Positions 53,245-62,265 are shown, counted from the first letter of the stretch. The stretch: DNA of 64,000 nt from Rhodovulum marinum (GCF_004343075.1 NZ_SLXP01000014.1:24014-88013), one strand, 5' to 3'. The notes: a model not told the origin generated them from the letters alone. Program-made: numbers and translations.

Positions 53245-53494
53245 GGTTTCCCACAAGTTCGAATGCCTCAGCGCACATGTGCGGTTCAATAACGGGGCCG
53301 TCGTCCATCCGGGCGACGAAGTGCTTGTGCACGGCCCCGAAATCATGGCCCCCTATGGCGAGGTAGTGACCGAAGATCGCGTGGCCACTATCACCCGCGC
53401 CTCGGCGATCGAGCGTCTTTGGACGCGGATGACCGGCGACCTGGAATTCATGGAGCTTTGCGAATTCTCCTTTTCCGAGGAGGCCACGCTGTGA
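53198..53494 (+). CDS. Small photosynthesis-cluster protein between puhC and acsF (PuhD position)
   Basis: 98 aa, soluble, no membrane helix or signal peptide. It contains VSHKFECLSAHVRFNNGAVVHPGDEVLVHGPEIMAPYGEVV, a beta-rich block, and ends FMELCEFSFSEEATL. A small gene at this place is usual in alphaproteobacterial clusters and is annotated as puhD or hypothetical; an accessory role for AcsF or assembly is possible. Its stop overlaps the acsF GTG, which indicates coupled translation with acsF. Confidence 0.7.
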   Translation: MGLFTRKKETAPCTVEVSHKFECLSAHVRFNNGAVVHPGDEVLVHGPEIMAPYGEVVTEDRVATITRASAIERLWTRMTGDLEFMELCEFSFSEEATL

Positions 53495-54606
53495 ACGTCC
53501 ATACCGCCGATGCGACCACCGTCGAAGAAGGCCTTGCGATCCAGGAACAGCAGGCCGTTCTGGACAGCGAAAGCGCAACCGCCGTCGCGATGCAGGACAC
53601 GCTCCTGACCCCGCGCTTCTATACCACCGATTTCGACGAGTTGGACTCGATCGACGTCACCCCCGTGCGCCAGGACTGGGACCAGCTGATCGCCGAGATG
53701 GCCGCCGACCCCAACAAGGGCCACTTCAAGAAGGACGAGAACTGGGACCACGTCGACTGGGACGGCATGGACCCCGCGCTGAAGAAGGAATTCATCGACT
53801 TCCTGATCAGCTCTTGCACCGCCGAATTCTCGGGCTGCGTCCTGTACAAGGAGATGAAGCGGCGTGGGAACAACAAGGATATCACCGAGCTGTTCCAGCT
53901 TATGGCGCGCGACGAGGCGCGGCATGCGGGCTTTATCAATGACGCGCTGCGCGAGGCCGGCATCGCGGTGAACCTCGGCTTCCTGACGCAAAAGAAGAAA
54001 TACACCTACTTCCGGCCCAAGTTCATCTACTACGCCACCTACCTGTCGGAAAAGATCGGCTACGCCCGCTACATCACCATCTACCGCCACCTTGAGGCCC
54101 ACCCGGAGAAGCGGTTCCACCCGATCTTCAAGTGGTTCCGCGAGTGGTGCAATGACGAGTTCCGCCACGGCGAGGCCTTCGCCCTGCTGATGAAGACCGA
54201 CCCGAAACTGACCTCGGGCGTGAACGTCTGGTGGATCAAGTTCTTCCTGACCGCGGTCTATGCCACAATGTATGTCCGCGACCACCAGCGCCCGGCTTTC
54301 CACAAGGCGCTGGATGTCGATACCGACTGGTACGGGCAAGAGGTGTTCCGCAAGACCTCGGAACTGTCGAAACAGGTCTTTCCGATCACGCTGGACATCG
54401 ACCATCCGCGCTGGATGAAGGGGCTCAAGGCGCTTCAGTCGGCCTCGACTCAGGTCGACCGGGCGAAAAAGGCGGGTGGCGTCGGCGGCAAGCTTTCGGA
54501 ATGGGCCGGCAGCGCCAAGGCGGCCTGGGCCTTTGCCATGCTGTTCACCATCCCGGCGAAAAAGCACCAGGTGCCCGCCAAGACCAGACTGGAGCCCGTC
54601 TATTGA
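53491..54606 (+). CDS. acsF: Aerobic Mg-protoporphyrin IX monomethyl ester cyclase AcsF
   Basis: 371 aa from the GTG overlapping the puhD stop, with GAGGAGG upstream. AcsF is the di-iron, oxygen-dependent enzyme that closes ring E. The di-iron ligands lie in SSCTAEFSGCVLYKE, MARDEARHAGFIND and EWCNDEFRHGEAF. Presence of acsF rather than the anaerobic bchE in this cluster suits pigment synthesis under oxygen. It overlaps puhE by four bases. Confidence 0.97.
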   Translation: MNVHTADATTVEEGLAIQEQQAVLDSESATAVAMQDTLLTPRFYTTDFDELDSIDVTPVRQDWDQLIAEMAADPNKGHFKKDENWDHVDWDGMDPALKKEFIDFLISSCTAEFSGCVLYKEMKRRGNNKDITELFQLMARDEARHAGFINDALREAGIAVNLGFLTQKKKYTYFRPKFIYYATYLSEKIGYARYITIYRHLEAHPEKRFHPIFKWFREWCNDEFRHGEAFALLMKTDPKLTSGVNVWWIKFFLTAVYATMYVRDHQRPAFHKALDVDTDWYGQEVFRKTSELSKQVFPITLDIDHPRWMKGLKALQSASTQVDRAKKAGGVGGKLSEWAGSAKAAWAFAMLFTIPAKKHQVPAKTRLEPVY

Positions 54607-55424
54607 TCGCATCGGCCTGGTTCGCTGCGCTGGGGGCGCTGTTTATCTGGTGGTTCTCCACCGGAGCGATCCTCATCGTTGTGCGCCACGCCGAGCATCG
54701 CGGGCGCCTTGCGCATCTGCGCGCCACGATCATGGCCCTGCCCCTTATCGGGGGCGGGGTCTGGCTGTTCGAGATCACCCGCCATATCGAAAGCGTGGCG
54801 GCGTCCTACCTTGGTTTTCTCGCCGCCATCGCGATCTGGGGCTGGGTGGAACTGGCTTTCCTGACCGGGGTGGTAACGGGGCCGAATACCACCCGGTGCC
54901 ATGAACAGGCGCGCGGCTGGGAAAGGTTTGTAAGGGCCTATGGCACCATCGCCTATCACGAGACGCTGTTGGTTCTGATCCTGTTCCTGATGCTGGTCAC
55001 AAGCCATGATGCGCCGAACACGGTGGGTCTGTGGACCTTTATCGTGCTGTTCTTCGCGCGGATCTCGGCCAAGCTGAACCTGTTTCTCGGCGTACCCAAG
55101 ATCAACGTGGAATTCCTGCCCTCGCCTTTGGCGCATCTGCCGAGCCACTTCCGGATATCGCGTCTGAACTGGCTGTTCCCGTTCTCGGTCTCGTTTCTGA
55201 CGTTCGCGGTCTATTGCTGGGCAGAGCGGCTCTATTCCGTGTCCGCCTCGCACGAGGTCGTGGGCTTTGCGCTGCTCTGCTCGATCACCGCGCTCGCGCT
55301 TCTGGAACATTGGCTGATGGTGCTGCCGTTGCCTGACGAAAAGCTGTGGCGCTGGATGCTTCCGGCACCGAAACAGGCCGCCGAAAAGCCCGAAATCCGG
55401 CGCAAGGATCTGCGCGGTATCTGA
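54603..55424 (+). CDS. puhE: Photosynthetic complex assembly protein PuhE
   Basis: 273 aa from a TTG that overlaps the acsF stop (TTGA); no ATG or GTG start nearby would keep the first membrane helix. This equals R. capsulatus orf274 in size. About seven membrane helices are predicted. Conserved polar residues are seen in WGWVELAFLTGVVTGPNTTRC and RISAKLNLFLGVPKINVEFLP. In R. capsulatus it influences bacteriochlorophyll supply and core assembly. Confidence 0.92.
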   Translation: MIASAWFAALGALFIWWFSTGAILIVVRHAEHRGRLAHLRATIMALPLIGGGVWLFEITRHIESVAASYLGFLAAIAIWGWVELAFLTGVVTGPNTTRCHEQARGWERFVRAYGTIAYHETLLVLILFLMLVTSHDAPNTVGLWTFIVLFFARISAKLNLFLGVPKINVEFLPSPLAHLPSHFRISRLNWLFPFSVSFLTFAVYCWAERLYSVSASHEVVGFALLCSITALALLEHWLMVLPLPDEKLWRWMLPAPKQAAEKPEIRRKDLRGI

Positions 55425-55720
55425 ACCCGAACCCCGAATGATGCCCAAGGACACCTTGCCGCACGTGGTGCGGCGAGATGTCGCGGTGCGTCGTGCCGGA
55501 TGTCTTTCGCCCCCTTCCGCGCGGGTCGGGGCGGGACACACCCTGGAATCGATCTAATTTCCGGGAGTTTTCGGCACCGCGCCTTGCCCAGCCCGATCGA
55601 GCGTGGCCCAGGATGTCCTGCAAATCGGCCTAAGACAGCGCCTTGTAACGGTTATCGATTTGACCTTGGCGAAACTGCACTCCATGGTATGCCCCGTCTA
55701 TTCGAGTCAGGGAGAGACTT
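55425..55720. other. Gene-free region between puhE and cycA
   Basis: 296 bp with no credible gene. A 7-bp hairpin (GCCGCAC-GTG-GTGCGGC, 55458-55474) without T tract lies 33 bp past puhE and may mark the end of the superoperon. The cycA promoter must lie further right; TTGTAA (55643) and TTGACC (55660) are only weak -35 candidates. In several roseobacters hemA occupies this place, as far as I recall; no hemA remnant was seen. Confidence 0.5.
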
Positions 55721-56161
55721 ATGACCAAGAAATTCGCTCTGGTCGCGGCCGCCGCCCTTGCCGCTGCCCCCGCGATCGCCCAAGAGGCCTCGGGCGATGC
55801 CGCCGCCGGCGAAAAGGCCTTCCGCCAGTGCATCACCTGCCACGTCGTCGTCAACAACGAGGGCGAAACGCTGGCCGGCCGTAACGCCAAGGTCGGCCCC
55901 AACCTCTACGAGGTCCCGGGCCGTCATGCCGGCGCCGTCGAAGATTTCAAGTATTCCGATTCGATGTCGTCGGCCGGCGAGAAGGGCCTGGTCTGGACCG
56001 AGGAAGAGTTCGTGAAATACGTGCAGGACCCCACCGGCTACCTGCGGGCGTATCTGGGCGACGACAAGGCGCGCGGCGCGATGACCCACAAGGTGCGCAA
56101 GGAAGACGAGGCGATCGACATCTACGCCTATCTTGCCAGCCTGGGCGTGCACACCGAATAA
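55721..56161 (+). CDS. cycA: Cytochrome c2
   Basis: 146 aa with a Sec signal peptide (cleavage near AIAQ, residue 20). The haem site is CITCH (Cys37, Cys40, His41); the axial Met is probably Met121 (RGAMTHKV). Cytochrome c2 shuttles electrons from the bc1 complex to the reaction centre in the periplasm. The large insert (VVNNEGETLAGRNAKVGPNLYEV) is typical of long c2. GGGAGAG precedes the ATG. A strong terminator follows. Confidence 0.97.
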   Translation: MTKKFALVAAAALAAAPAIAQEASGDAAAGEKAFRQCITCHVVVNNEGETLAGRNAKVGPNLYEVPGRHAGAVEDFKYSDSMSSAGEKGLVWTEEEFVKYVQDPTGYLRAYLGDDKARGAMTHKVRKEDEAIDIYAYLASLGVHTE

Positions 56162-56185
56162 CGCGTCTGTCTTGGACCGCGTTCG
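56114..56185 (+). terminator. Terminator of cycA (stem lies at 56185-56210, T tract to 56114+100)
   Basis: Coordinates of this entry are superseded by the next entry; the hairpin is described there. Confidence 0.05.
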
Positions 56186-56214
56186 GGCCGCCGGTTCATC
56201 CCGGCGGCCCTTTT
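56185..56214 (+). terminator. Rho-independent terminator of cycA
   Basis: A perfect 10-bp stem GGGCCGCCGG / CCGGCGGCCC with the loop TTCATC is followed by TTTT. It lies 23 bp past the cycA stop and also separates cycA from the convergent bchO. Confidence 0.92.
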
Positions 56215-56224
56215 CGTTGCGGCC

Positions 56225-57088
56225 TCACAGATGCGCCTTGAGGAACGCCTCGATTCGCGCGGTGACCGCTTCGGGGGCCTCTTCGTGGGCAAGGTGTCCA
56301 AGCCCGGGGAACCGGGCGAGTTCCGCGTCCGGAAGTCGTCCGGCGGCCCGCTCCGAGGTTGCGGGCGGAACGGCCCGGTCGGTGTCGCCCACGATCAGCA
56401 GCGTGGGCACCTCGATCCCCGGCAGATCGTGCCAAAGCCCCTCAAGCGTCCATTGCGCGACCATCGCCAGCGTTGCACCGGTGTGATGGCGGTCGGCCAC
56501 CAGGCGGCGGTACAGCGCCAGCCCCTCGGGCGAGATATGGCTGCCGATTCCGCCGATCAGATACTCCACGCCCGTTGCATTGCCCAGCCAGCGCGAGATT
56601 TCCGAGGCCGAGAACGGATTCAGGGCCATCATCCGCGCCATCATCGGAAACAGCCAGCCGGCCATGCCCTTGAAATTCTCCAGCGCGGCGTTGAGTCCCA
56701 CGATGGCCTTGGGCGGGCGTTCCAGGTCGCGCACCATGCGCAGCGCAAGCGCCGCCCCCGCGGAATGGCCGACGATCGCGTCGGGCAGCAGGTTTTCGCC
56801 CTCCAACAGCGCCGCGATATCCTGGCTCATCGCGTCTATGCCGCAGCGTTGGCGTGCGCCCAACCTTGTGAACCCCTGACCGGGCAGGTCGATCGCCACG
56901 ACGTGATAGTGCCGCGCTAGGATCGGGAAGACGTCACGCCAGCTATGGGTCGCACCACCCGTTCCATGCAGGAGCAGAACAATGGCGCCCTCGCCCGCCT
57001 CCTGGATGTGCCAGTAATGCGGGCGGTGGCGGACGAAGCGGGAATGCTCCCGGTTCGGCCAATCCTTTCCGTCCCGGGTCCAGTCCAT
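56225..57088 (-). CDS. bchO: Alpha/beta hydrolase BchO (magnesium chelatase accessory)
   Basis: 287 aa alpha/beta hydrolase. The nucleophile elbow is IVGHSAGAALAL, the oxyanion region LLLHGTGGATHSW, the acid is likely in LLIVGDTDRAVPP and the His in GLGHLAHEEAPE. BchO is found after bchD in Rhodobacterales clusters and is regarded as a Mg-chelatase accessory, though its reaction is not established. It lies 10 bp downstream of bchD in the crtA-bchI-bchD-bchO group. Confidence 0.93.
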   Translation of the reverse strand: MDWTRDGKDWPNREHSRFVRHRPHYWHIQEAGEGAIVLLLHGTGGATHSWRDVFPILARHYHVVAIDLPGQGFTRLGARQRCGIDAMSQDIAALLEGENLLPDAIVGHSAGAALALRMVRDLERPPKAIVGLNAALENFKGMAGWLFPMMARMMALNPFSASEISRWLGNATGVEYLIGGIGSHISPEGLALYRRLVADRHHTGATLAMVAQWTLEGLWHDLPGIEVPTLLIVGDTDRAVPPATSERAAGRLPDAELARFPGLGHLAHEEAPEAVTARIEAFLKAHL

Positions 57089-57098
57089 GACGTTCCCC

Positions 57099-58805
57099 TT
57101 ACGCGTCGAGGGCGGCCGTTACGGCAGAGGACAGCCGGTTGGCGTCGGCCCTCGGCAATGGAATGTAGGGGGCGCCCAGCGTGTCGGCCAGCGCCTTGAG
57201 CGACCGTTCGGGCCGCTGGCCCATGTCGATCACCATCGAGGGGAACCCCTGCAGCCGGATCGCCGTGGCCATCCGAGTTGCGTCCTCGGCCGCCAGCGCG
57301 CGGTTGGCCGACCCGTCCAGCGCGATGTTCGCCCGACCGTCGGTCATCAGCGCGACTGTCGGCGTCATGCCGCGCCCCTTGGACTGCAGCGCGACTTCCA
57401 TAGCGACCTTGAGGCCCGAGGCCAGCGGCGTGCCGCCCCCGCCCGGAAGCGCCGCCAGCCGCCGCTTGGTCTGCACCAGCGAGCGCGTGGGCGGCAGCAG
57501 AAGTTCCGCGCCATCGTTGCGAAAGGCCACAAGGGCCACGTGGTCGCGCCGGGCATAGGCTTCGGCCAACAGGATCTCGACCGCGCCCTTGGCCTCGGCC
57601 AGCCGGGTCATTGCGGCCGACCCCGAAGCGTCGACCACGAAGATCAGCAACCGGTCGGATTTCTCTTCGAACCGGCGAATACGGAAATCGTCGGTGCGGA
57701 TGTGCAGCGACCGTTCGAACCGGCTTTCCTGCCGGCGAATCGTCTGCCACGGCGCAGCGGCGCGAAGGGTGGAGATCACGTCCAGCCGACTGCCGGTGTC
57801 CAGCCTGCCGCGCCGCGACGGGATCGGCCGGCCGCGCCGGTTCCCCTTGCGTTTCGCCCCGGCACCCGAATTGCCGCCCGCGCCGCGATTGGCCTTTTTC
57901 GCAGCCAGCATCGCCAGAAGGTCGGCGGGCAGGGTGGCCTTGGCCGCCTCAAGCAGGATGTCCTGCAAGGGCAGGTCCTCCAGCGACTGGGTCTCGCCCT
58001 CGCCTTCGTCCTGATCGCCCTGTTCGGGTTCCGGCTCGGGCGGGGGCGGGTCCTGGTCGGGCGCTTCGTCCTGTTCTTCCTCGGGGAACTGGGTCGCTCG
58101 GGGCGCCAGCACCAGTTCCACCGCCGCGGTCAGGTCGTCGACCTCGACCTCTTCGTTGCCGGCGATGGCGGCCAGCGCGCGCGCCGTGCGCAGCGCCAGC
58201 ATCGGCGCGCGCAGACTGTGAACGCCCAGCCGCGCGGCCAAAAGGGTCAGGTCCTCCAGCACCTTTGCGGCGGCGCGCACCTCGCGCAGCCGCGCACGCG
58301 CCTCGGCGAGGGCCGCCTCGTCCAGCACGATCCGGTCCGTCTCGCCATAGGGCAGGGCGTCCAGATCGACATGCAGCGCCAGACGGTCGGTCAGCGCCTC
58401 GGGCAGCGATTCGCCCGGCTCGGCGCCTTCGTCCAGCGCGATCAGGCAATGACCGGTGCCCTGGTCGATCGCACCCGCCAGCCGCGCGGCCAGCCCGGGT
58501 TGCGTGCGTTCGGCCATCGGCAGGACCAGAATCGCCGGTTCGGCCAGAATGCCCGCCCGTTCCACCAGTTTGCCCGAGGACAGCGTGGCGGTCAGGTCGA
58601 TACCCCCGAACAGCTGTTCGTCGCCGATGGACGGGTGCAGACGTTTAAGCGGAAGGGGCAGGGCGCCCAGCGCTTCGGTCACGCGGTCGCGCACCGGGCC
58701 CGACCGCGCACGCAGCCACAGCCCGCCCAGCCCCGCCGGGTCGACGGCAAGGGCGTTCAGGCCGACCTCGACCCGCGTCCAGACGGAATTGTCAGGCAGG
58801 CTCAC
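57099..58805 (-). CDS. bchD: Magnesium chelatase subunit D
   Basis: 568 aa from a GTG (MSLPDNSVWTRVEVGL) that overlaps the bchI end by 14 bases; frames extended further upstream run through bchI. The N-terminal AAA+ domain lacks a proper Walker A, as usual for BchD. An acidic Pro-rich linker follows (about 295-325, EEEQDEAPDQDPPPPEPEPE). The C-terminal von Willebrand A domain has the MIDAS motif VVDASGSAAM and LMTDGRANIA. It forms the platform for BchI hexamers and contacts BchH. Confidence 0.95.
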   Translation of the reverse strand: MSLPDNSVWTRVEVGLNALAVDPAGLGGLWLRARSGPVRDRVTEALGALPLPLKRLHPSIGDEQLFGGIDLTATLSSGKLVERAGILAEPAILVLPMAERTQPGLAARLAGAIDQGTGHCLIALDEGAEPGESLPEALTDRLALHVDLDALPYGETDRIVLDEAALAEARARLREVRAAAKVLEDLTLLAARLGVHSLRAPMLALRTARALAAIAGNEEVEVDDLTAAVELVLAPRATQFPEEEQDEAPDQDPPPPEPEPEQGDQDEGEGETQSLEDLPLQDILLEAAKATLPADLLAMLAAKKANRGAGGNSGAGAKRKGNRRGRPIPSRRGRLDTGSRLDVISTLRAAAPWQTIRRQESRFERSLHIRTDDFRIRRFEEKSDRLLIFVVDASGSAAMTRLAEAKGAVEILLAEAYARRDHVALVAFRNDGAELLLPPTRSLVQTKRRLAALPGGGGTPLASGLKVAMEVALQSKGRGMTPTVALMTDGRANIALDGSANRALAAEDATRMATAIRLQGFPSMVIDMGQRPERSLKALADTLGAPYIPLPRADANRLSSAVTAALDA

Positions 58806-59805
58806 CCAGCACCTCGTCGACGACCCGGGCAACGCGTGTGGTGGACCCCGCCTCGTCCAGCGGGTCGCGCCGCAGACGGTGCCGCAGCGCCGAGGGCGCC
58901 ACGTGGCGGACATGTTCACGCGTGACCTTGGTGTCCCCCTCGAATGCGGCAAGCGCACGCGCGGCCTTGAGCAGGGTGAGCTCGCCCCGCAGACCGTCCG
59001 AACCCAGCGCAAGGCACAGCTCGGCGCAGTCGCGCAGAACGTCGTCCGAACTTTCCATGGCTTTCAGATGCTCGCGCGCGGCGAGGATCCGGTCGCGCAG
59101 CGCCGCATCCGCGGGGCGCCACTTTTCCATGAAGACGTCATAGTCGGTTTCATAGGTATCGCGCCGACGGATCACCTCGATCCGGGTGTCGATATCCTTG
59201 GGCGAGGCCACCTCGACCGACAGGCCGAAGCGGTCCAGAAGCTGCGGACGCAGCTCGCCCTCTTCGGGGTTGCCGGACCCGACGAGCACGAAGCGCGCCG
59301 GGTGCCGGATCGAAAGCCCTTCCCTCTCCACCACGTTTTCACCCGACTGGGCGACATCGAGCAGAAGGTCGACGATGTGATCCTCCAGCAGGTTCACCTC
59401 GTCGATGTACAGGTAACCCCGGTTGGCCCGCGCCAGCAGACCCGGTTCGAACGCCTTTTCGCCGCTGGTCAGCGCCTTCTCGATATCGAGGGCACCGACC
59501 ACCCGGTCCTCGGTCACGCCCAGCGGCAGGTCCACCACGGGGGTGGGCCGCGTGACGATCTCGGTCGAGGTCAGGTGTGCCCATTCCGGGCACTTGTCGA
59601 GCGAGGCAGAGTTCACAGGGCAGCTTGCGACCGCGTGGATCGGGGGCAACAGTGCGGCCAGCGCGCGCACGGCAGTCGATTTGCCGGTGCCACGGTCGCC
59701 GAACACGAGAACGCCTCCGATCCCCGGGTCGATCGCCGTGAGGATCATCGCTTGCTTCATCTCCTCCTGGCCGACGATGGCGGAGAAGGGAAAGGGTTGG
59801 GTCAT
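58792..59805 (-). CDS. bchI: Magnesium chelatase ATPase subunit I
   Basis: 337 aa from the ATG at 59805 (MTQPFPFSAIVGQEEMKQAM), overlapping the crtA stop by four bases. AAA+ ATPase that drives Mg insertion into protoporphyrin. Walker A is GDRGTGKST, Walker B YLYIDEVNLLEDHIVDLLLD; the sensor segment VLVGSGNPEEGELRPQLLDRFG and the insert typical of Mg chelatases are present. bchH lies 11 kb away on the opposite strand. Confidence 0.98.
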   Translation of the reverse strand: MTQPFPFSAIVGQEEMKQAMILTAIDPGIGGVLVFGDRGTGKSTAVRALAALLPPIHAVASCPVNSASLDKCPEWAHLTSTEIVTRPTPVVDLPLGVTEDRVVGALDIEKALTSGEKAFEPGLLARANRGYLYIDEVNLLEDHIVDLLLDVAQSGENVVEREGLSIRHPARFVLVGSGNPEEGELRPQLLDRFGLSVEVASPKDIDTRIEVIRRRDTYETDYDVFMEKWRPADAALRDRILAAREHLKAMESSDDVLRDCAELCLALGSDGLRGELTLLKAARALAAFEGDTKVTREHVRHVAPSALRHRLRRDPLDEAGSTTRVARVVDEVLGEPA

Positions 59806-60578
59806 GCGGTCTCTTCTACTTTCTTCTTCGGTGCCTTTTTCTTGGGCGCCGCCTTGGGTTCGTCGAAGGTCCGGCCCGTCGCGAGCAGACTCATCGGGCT
59901 TCCGCCCTCCCAACTACCCTCTTCTTTGAGGATGTTGAAGCGGGCATACATCTCTTCCTTGAACCAGTCGCCTTCGCGAACATGCTTGACCGCGTTGCCG
60001 TGCGGGCAGTTGCCATAGGCGAAGCCGCCCATTTCCTTCTTGTTGTTCCACAACGAGAAGGTCACCTGCTGCACCCACGGCACCTCGGCCATGCCGATAT
60101 GGAAGGCGCAGTTGGGGTGCTTTGCGACGCGTTCTTGGACCTCGGGCACCTCGGCCCAGAATTTCAGCGCGACGGGCAACTTGACGGTGGCCCGCGTCAG
60201 CACGGCGATGTTGCCGCTGTCGTCGGGCTTTTCGGTGACGCGCAGCGGCTCGACCCCCGACCACAGACCGCGTGCCGAGGTCGGCGTCAGGTAGATCGTG
60301 TACGTTTCGCAGGCATGGTCGCGCAGGGTCTTGTGCGTGATGCTGTTGGCCAGACCCTTCTCGGCGGTTTCCATGTCCGGCCACACGCAGAGAAGCGCAT
60401 TGACGTCGACATTGGGCCTGGGGTTGAAGCCCGCATCGGACCCGGTGCCCAGCAGCTTGAAAAATTCCAGCCCAGGCACATTCTTCAGCGCGAACCGGCC
60501 GCGCGCCATCTGGCTGAACGCTTCCAGGCGGGACGCCCAGTTGTTGTAACGGAAGAAGTTGATAGTGACGACTTGCAT
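59802..60578 (-). CDS. crtA: Spheroidene monooxygenase CrtA
   Basis: 258 aa from the ATG at 60578 (MQVVTINFFRYNNWASRLEAFSQMARGR), chosen for AAGGAG 8 bases upstream; an ATG at 60611 is possible. CrtA oxidises spheroidene to spheroidenone under oxygen. The conserved tail of the core (FAYGNCPHGNAVKHVREGDWFKEEMYARFNILKEEGSW) is clear; the last 15 residues are Lys-rich (KKKAPKKKVEE). It is divergent from crtI and first in the crtA-bchI-bchD-bchO group. Confidence 0.96.
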   Translation of the reverse strand: MQVVTINFFRYNNWASRLEAFSQMARGRFALKNVPGLEFFKLLGTGSDAGFNPRPNVDVNALLCVWPDMETAEKGLANSITHKTLRDHACETYTIYLTPTSARGLWSGVEPLRVTEKPDDSGNIAVLTRATVKLPVALKFWAEVPEVQERVAKHPNCAFHIGMAEVPWVQQVTFSLWNNKKEMGGFAYGNCPHGNAVKHVREGDWFKEEMYARFNILKEEGSWEGGSPMSLLATGRTFDEPKAAPKKKAPKKKVEETA

Positions 60579-60671
60579 TGGCGATTCTCCTTCGCAACTG
60601 TCGTTCGTCATTGGTGTTTCGAGGTGCGACCGAAAGGGGCATGACGCACCCCGCGCGCATCCGGTAGAAGC

Positions 60672-60701
60672 ATTGTAAACTAAACTAGACAGGTTTAACC
60701 T
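60672..60701. promoter_or_regulatory. crtA/crtI promoter region with PpsR palindrome 3
   Basis: TGTAAACTAAACTAGACA (60674-60691) fits TGT-N12-ACA exactly. On the reverse strand TACAAT (60677-60672) is a good -10 box for crtA. On the forward strand TTGTAA (60673-60678), 17 bp, then TAACCT (60696-60701) could be a crtI promoter with its start at about the crtI ATG. PpsR bound here would cover both. Confidence 0.75.
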
Positions 60702-60707
60702 AGCGAC

Positions 60708-62264
60708 ATGATGACACGAGTTGATCCCGACCTTGCGGAACAGGCGGCACGGGCCAAGGGTGCCCATGCGATCGTCATCGGCGCCGGTCTGGGCGGTCTG
60801 GCCGCCGCGATGCGCCTGGGCGCGAAAGGTTACCGTGTGACGGTGATCGACAAGCTGGACGTTCCCGGCGGGCGTGGTTCGGCGATCTGGCAGGATGGCC
60901 ACCGGTTCGACCTCGGCCCCACCATCGTCACCGTTCCGCAGATATTCCGCTCTCTATGGGAGACTTGCGGGCGCGATTTCGACAAGGACGTCAAGCTGGT
61001 CCCGATGGACCCGTTCTACGAGATCGTGTTCCCCGATGGCGAACGCTTCCGGGCCCAGCAGGATACCGACGGCATGCGCGCCGAAGTGGCCCGCCTGTCG
61101 CCCTCGGACCTGGCCGGCTATGACCAGTTCCTGAAGGACAGCGAAAAGCGCTACTGGTTCGGGTTCGAGGATCTGGGCCGCAAGCCGATGCACAAGTGGA
61201 TGGACCTGGTGAAGGTTCTGCACATCTTCGGGATGCTGCGCGCCGACAAGTCGGTTTATGCCCATGCCGCCAGCCGGGTAAAGGACGAACGCCTGCGCAT
61301 GGCGCTGTCGTTCCACCCGCTGTTCATCGGCGGCGACCCGTTCAACGTCACCTCGATGTATATCCTCGTGTCCTATCTCGAAAAGGAATTCGGGGTGCAT
61401 TACGCGATGGGTGGCGTCGCCGCGATCGCCAAGGCCATGGCCGACGTGATCGAATGGCAGGGCGGCAGCCTTCGCATGGCGACCGAGGTCGACGAGATCA
61501 CCGTCGAGAAACACAAGGTGACCGGCGTCCGGCTCGCCTCGGGCGAGGTGGTCAAGGCCGACATCGTGGTCTCGAATGCCGATTCGGGGTTCACCTACAA
61601 CACGCTGCTGCGCAACCACCGTCGCTGGCGCTGGACGGACGAGACGCTGGCCAAGAAACGCTGGTCGATGGGTCTGTTCGTCTGGTATTTCGGCACCAAG
61701 GGCACGCGCAACATGTGGAAGGACGTGGGGCACCACACCGTCCTGAACGGCCCGCGCTACAAGGGCCTGGTAAAGGACATCTTCTTCCACCAGGACAAGC
61801 TGTGCGACGACATGAGCCTGTATATCCACCGGCCCAGCGTCACCGACCCGAGCGCCGCGCCCGAGGGCGACGACACCTTCTACGCGCTGTCGCCGGTGCC
61901 CAACCTGCACAGCGACAACCCCGTGGATTGGGAAGCCAATGGCGAACGTTATCGCCAGATGGTGCAGGACTTCATGGAAGAGAAACTCATGCCGGGCCTG
62001 GGCAAGCATGTCTCGACCAGCATGTTCTTCACCCCGAATGACTTCCGTGACCGCTACCTGTCGCCCTACGGGGCCGGCTTCTCGCTGGAACCGCGTATCT
62101 TCCAAAGCGCGAATTTCCGGCCGCACAACATCAGCGAAGAGGTCGAAGGCCTGTACATGGTCGGGGCCGGCACCCACCCCGGCGCGGGTCTGCCCAGCGT
62201 GATCACCTCGGCCGAGGTGATCGCCAAGCTGGTGCCCGACGCGGCCCCTGTCGCGGCGGAATGA
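60708..62264 (+). CDS. crtI: Phytoene desaturase CrtI
   Basis: 518 aa FAD enzyme that desaturates phytoene to neurosporene/lycopene. The dinucleotide motif AIVIGAGLGGLAAAMRLGAKGYRVTVIDKLDVPGGRGS and the C-terminal CrtI signature EGLYMVGAGTHPGAGLPSVITSAEVIAKL are complete. Two adjacent ATG codons (60708, 60711) lack a Shine-Dalgarno site. The stop lies one base before the crtB start. In this group (with crtA) the product is expected to be neurosporene for the spheroidene route. Confidence 0.97.
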   Translation: MMTRVDPDLAEQAARAKGAHAIVIGAGLGGLAAAMRLGAKGYRVTVIDKLDVPGGRGSAIWQDGHRFDLGPTIVTVPQIFRSLWETCGRDFDKDVKLVPMDPFYEIVFPDGERFRAQQDTDGMRAEVARLSPSDLAGYDQFLKDSEKRYWFGFEDLGRKPMHKWMDLVKVLHIFGMLRADKSVYAHAASRVKDERLRMALSFHPLFIGGDPFNVTSMYILVSYLEKEFGVHYAMGGVAAIAKAMADVIEWQGGSLRMATEVDEITVEKHKVTGVRLASGEVVKADIVVSNADSGFTYNTLLRNHRRWRWTDETLAKKRWSMGLFVWYFGTKGTRNMWKDVGHHTVLNGPRYKGLVKDIFFHQDKLCDDMSLYIHRPSVTDPSAAPEGDDTFYALSPVPNLHSDNPVDWEANGERYRQMVQDFMEEKLMPGLGKHVSTSMFFTPNDFRDRYLSPYGAGFSLEPRIFQSANFRPHNISEEVEGLYMVGAGTHPGAGLPSVITSAEVIAKLVPDAAPVAAE

Positions 62265-62265
62265 C

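Noticed and set aside
55643..55690. cycA promoter
   Set aside because: Candidate -35 boxes TTGTAA and TTGACC have no acceptable -10 at 16-18 bp.
56185..56214. A duplicate terminator entry with inconsistent coordinates placed before the cycA terminator
   Set aside because: Only the entry at 56185-56214 is valid; the other low-confidence entry should be ignored.
57087..58925. 612-codon forward open frame opposite bchD
   Set aside because: Antisense to bchD with low-complexity Arg/Gln/Gly composition.
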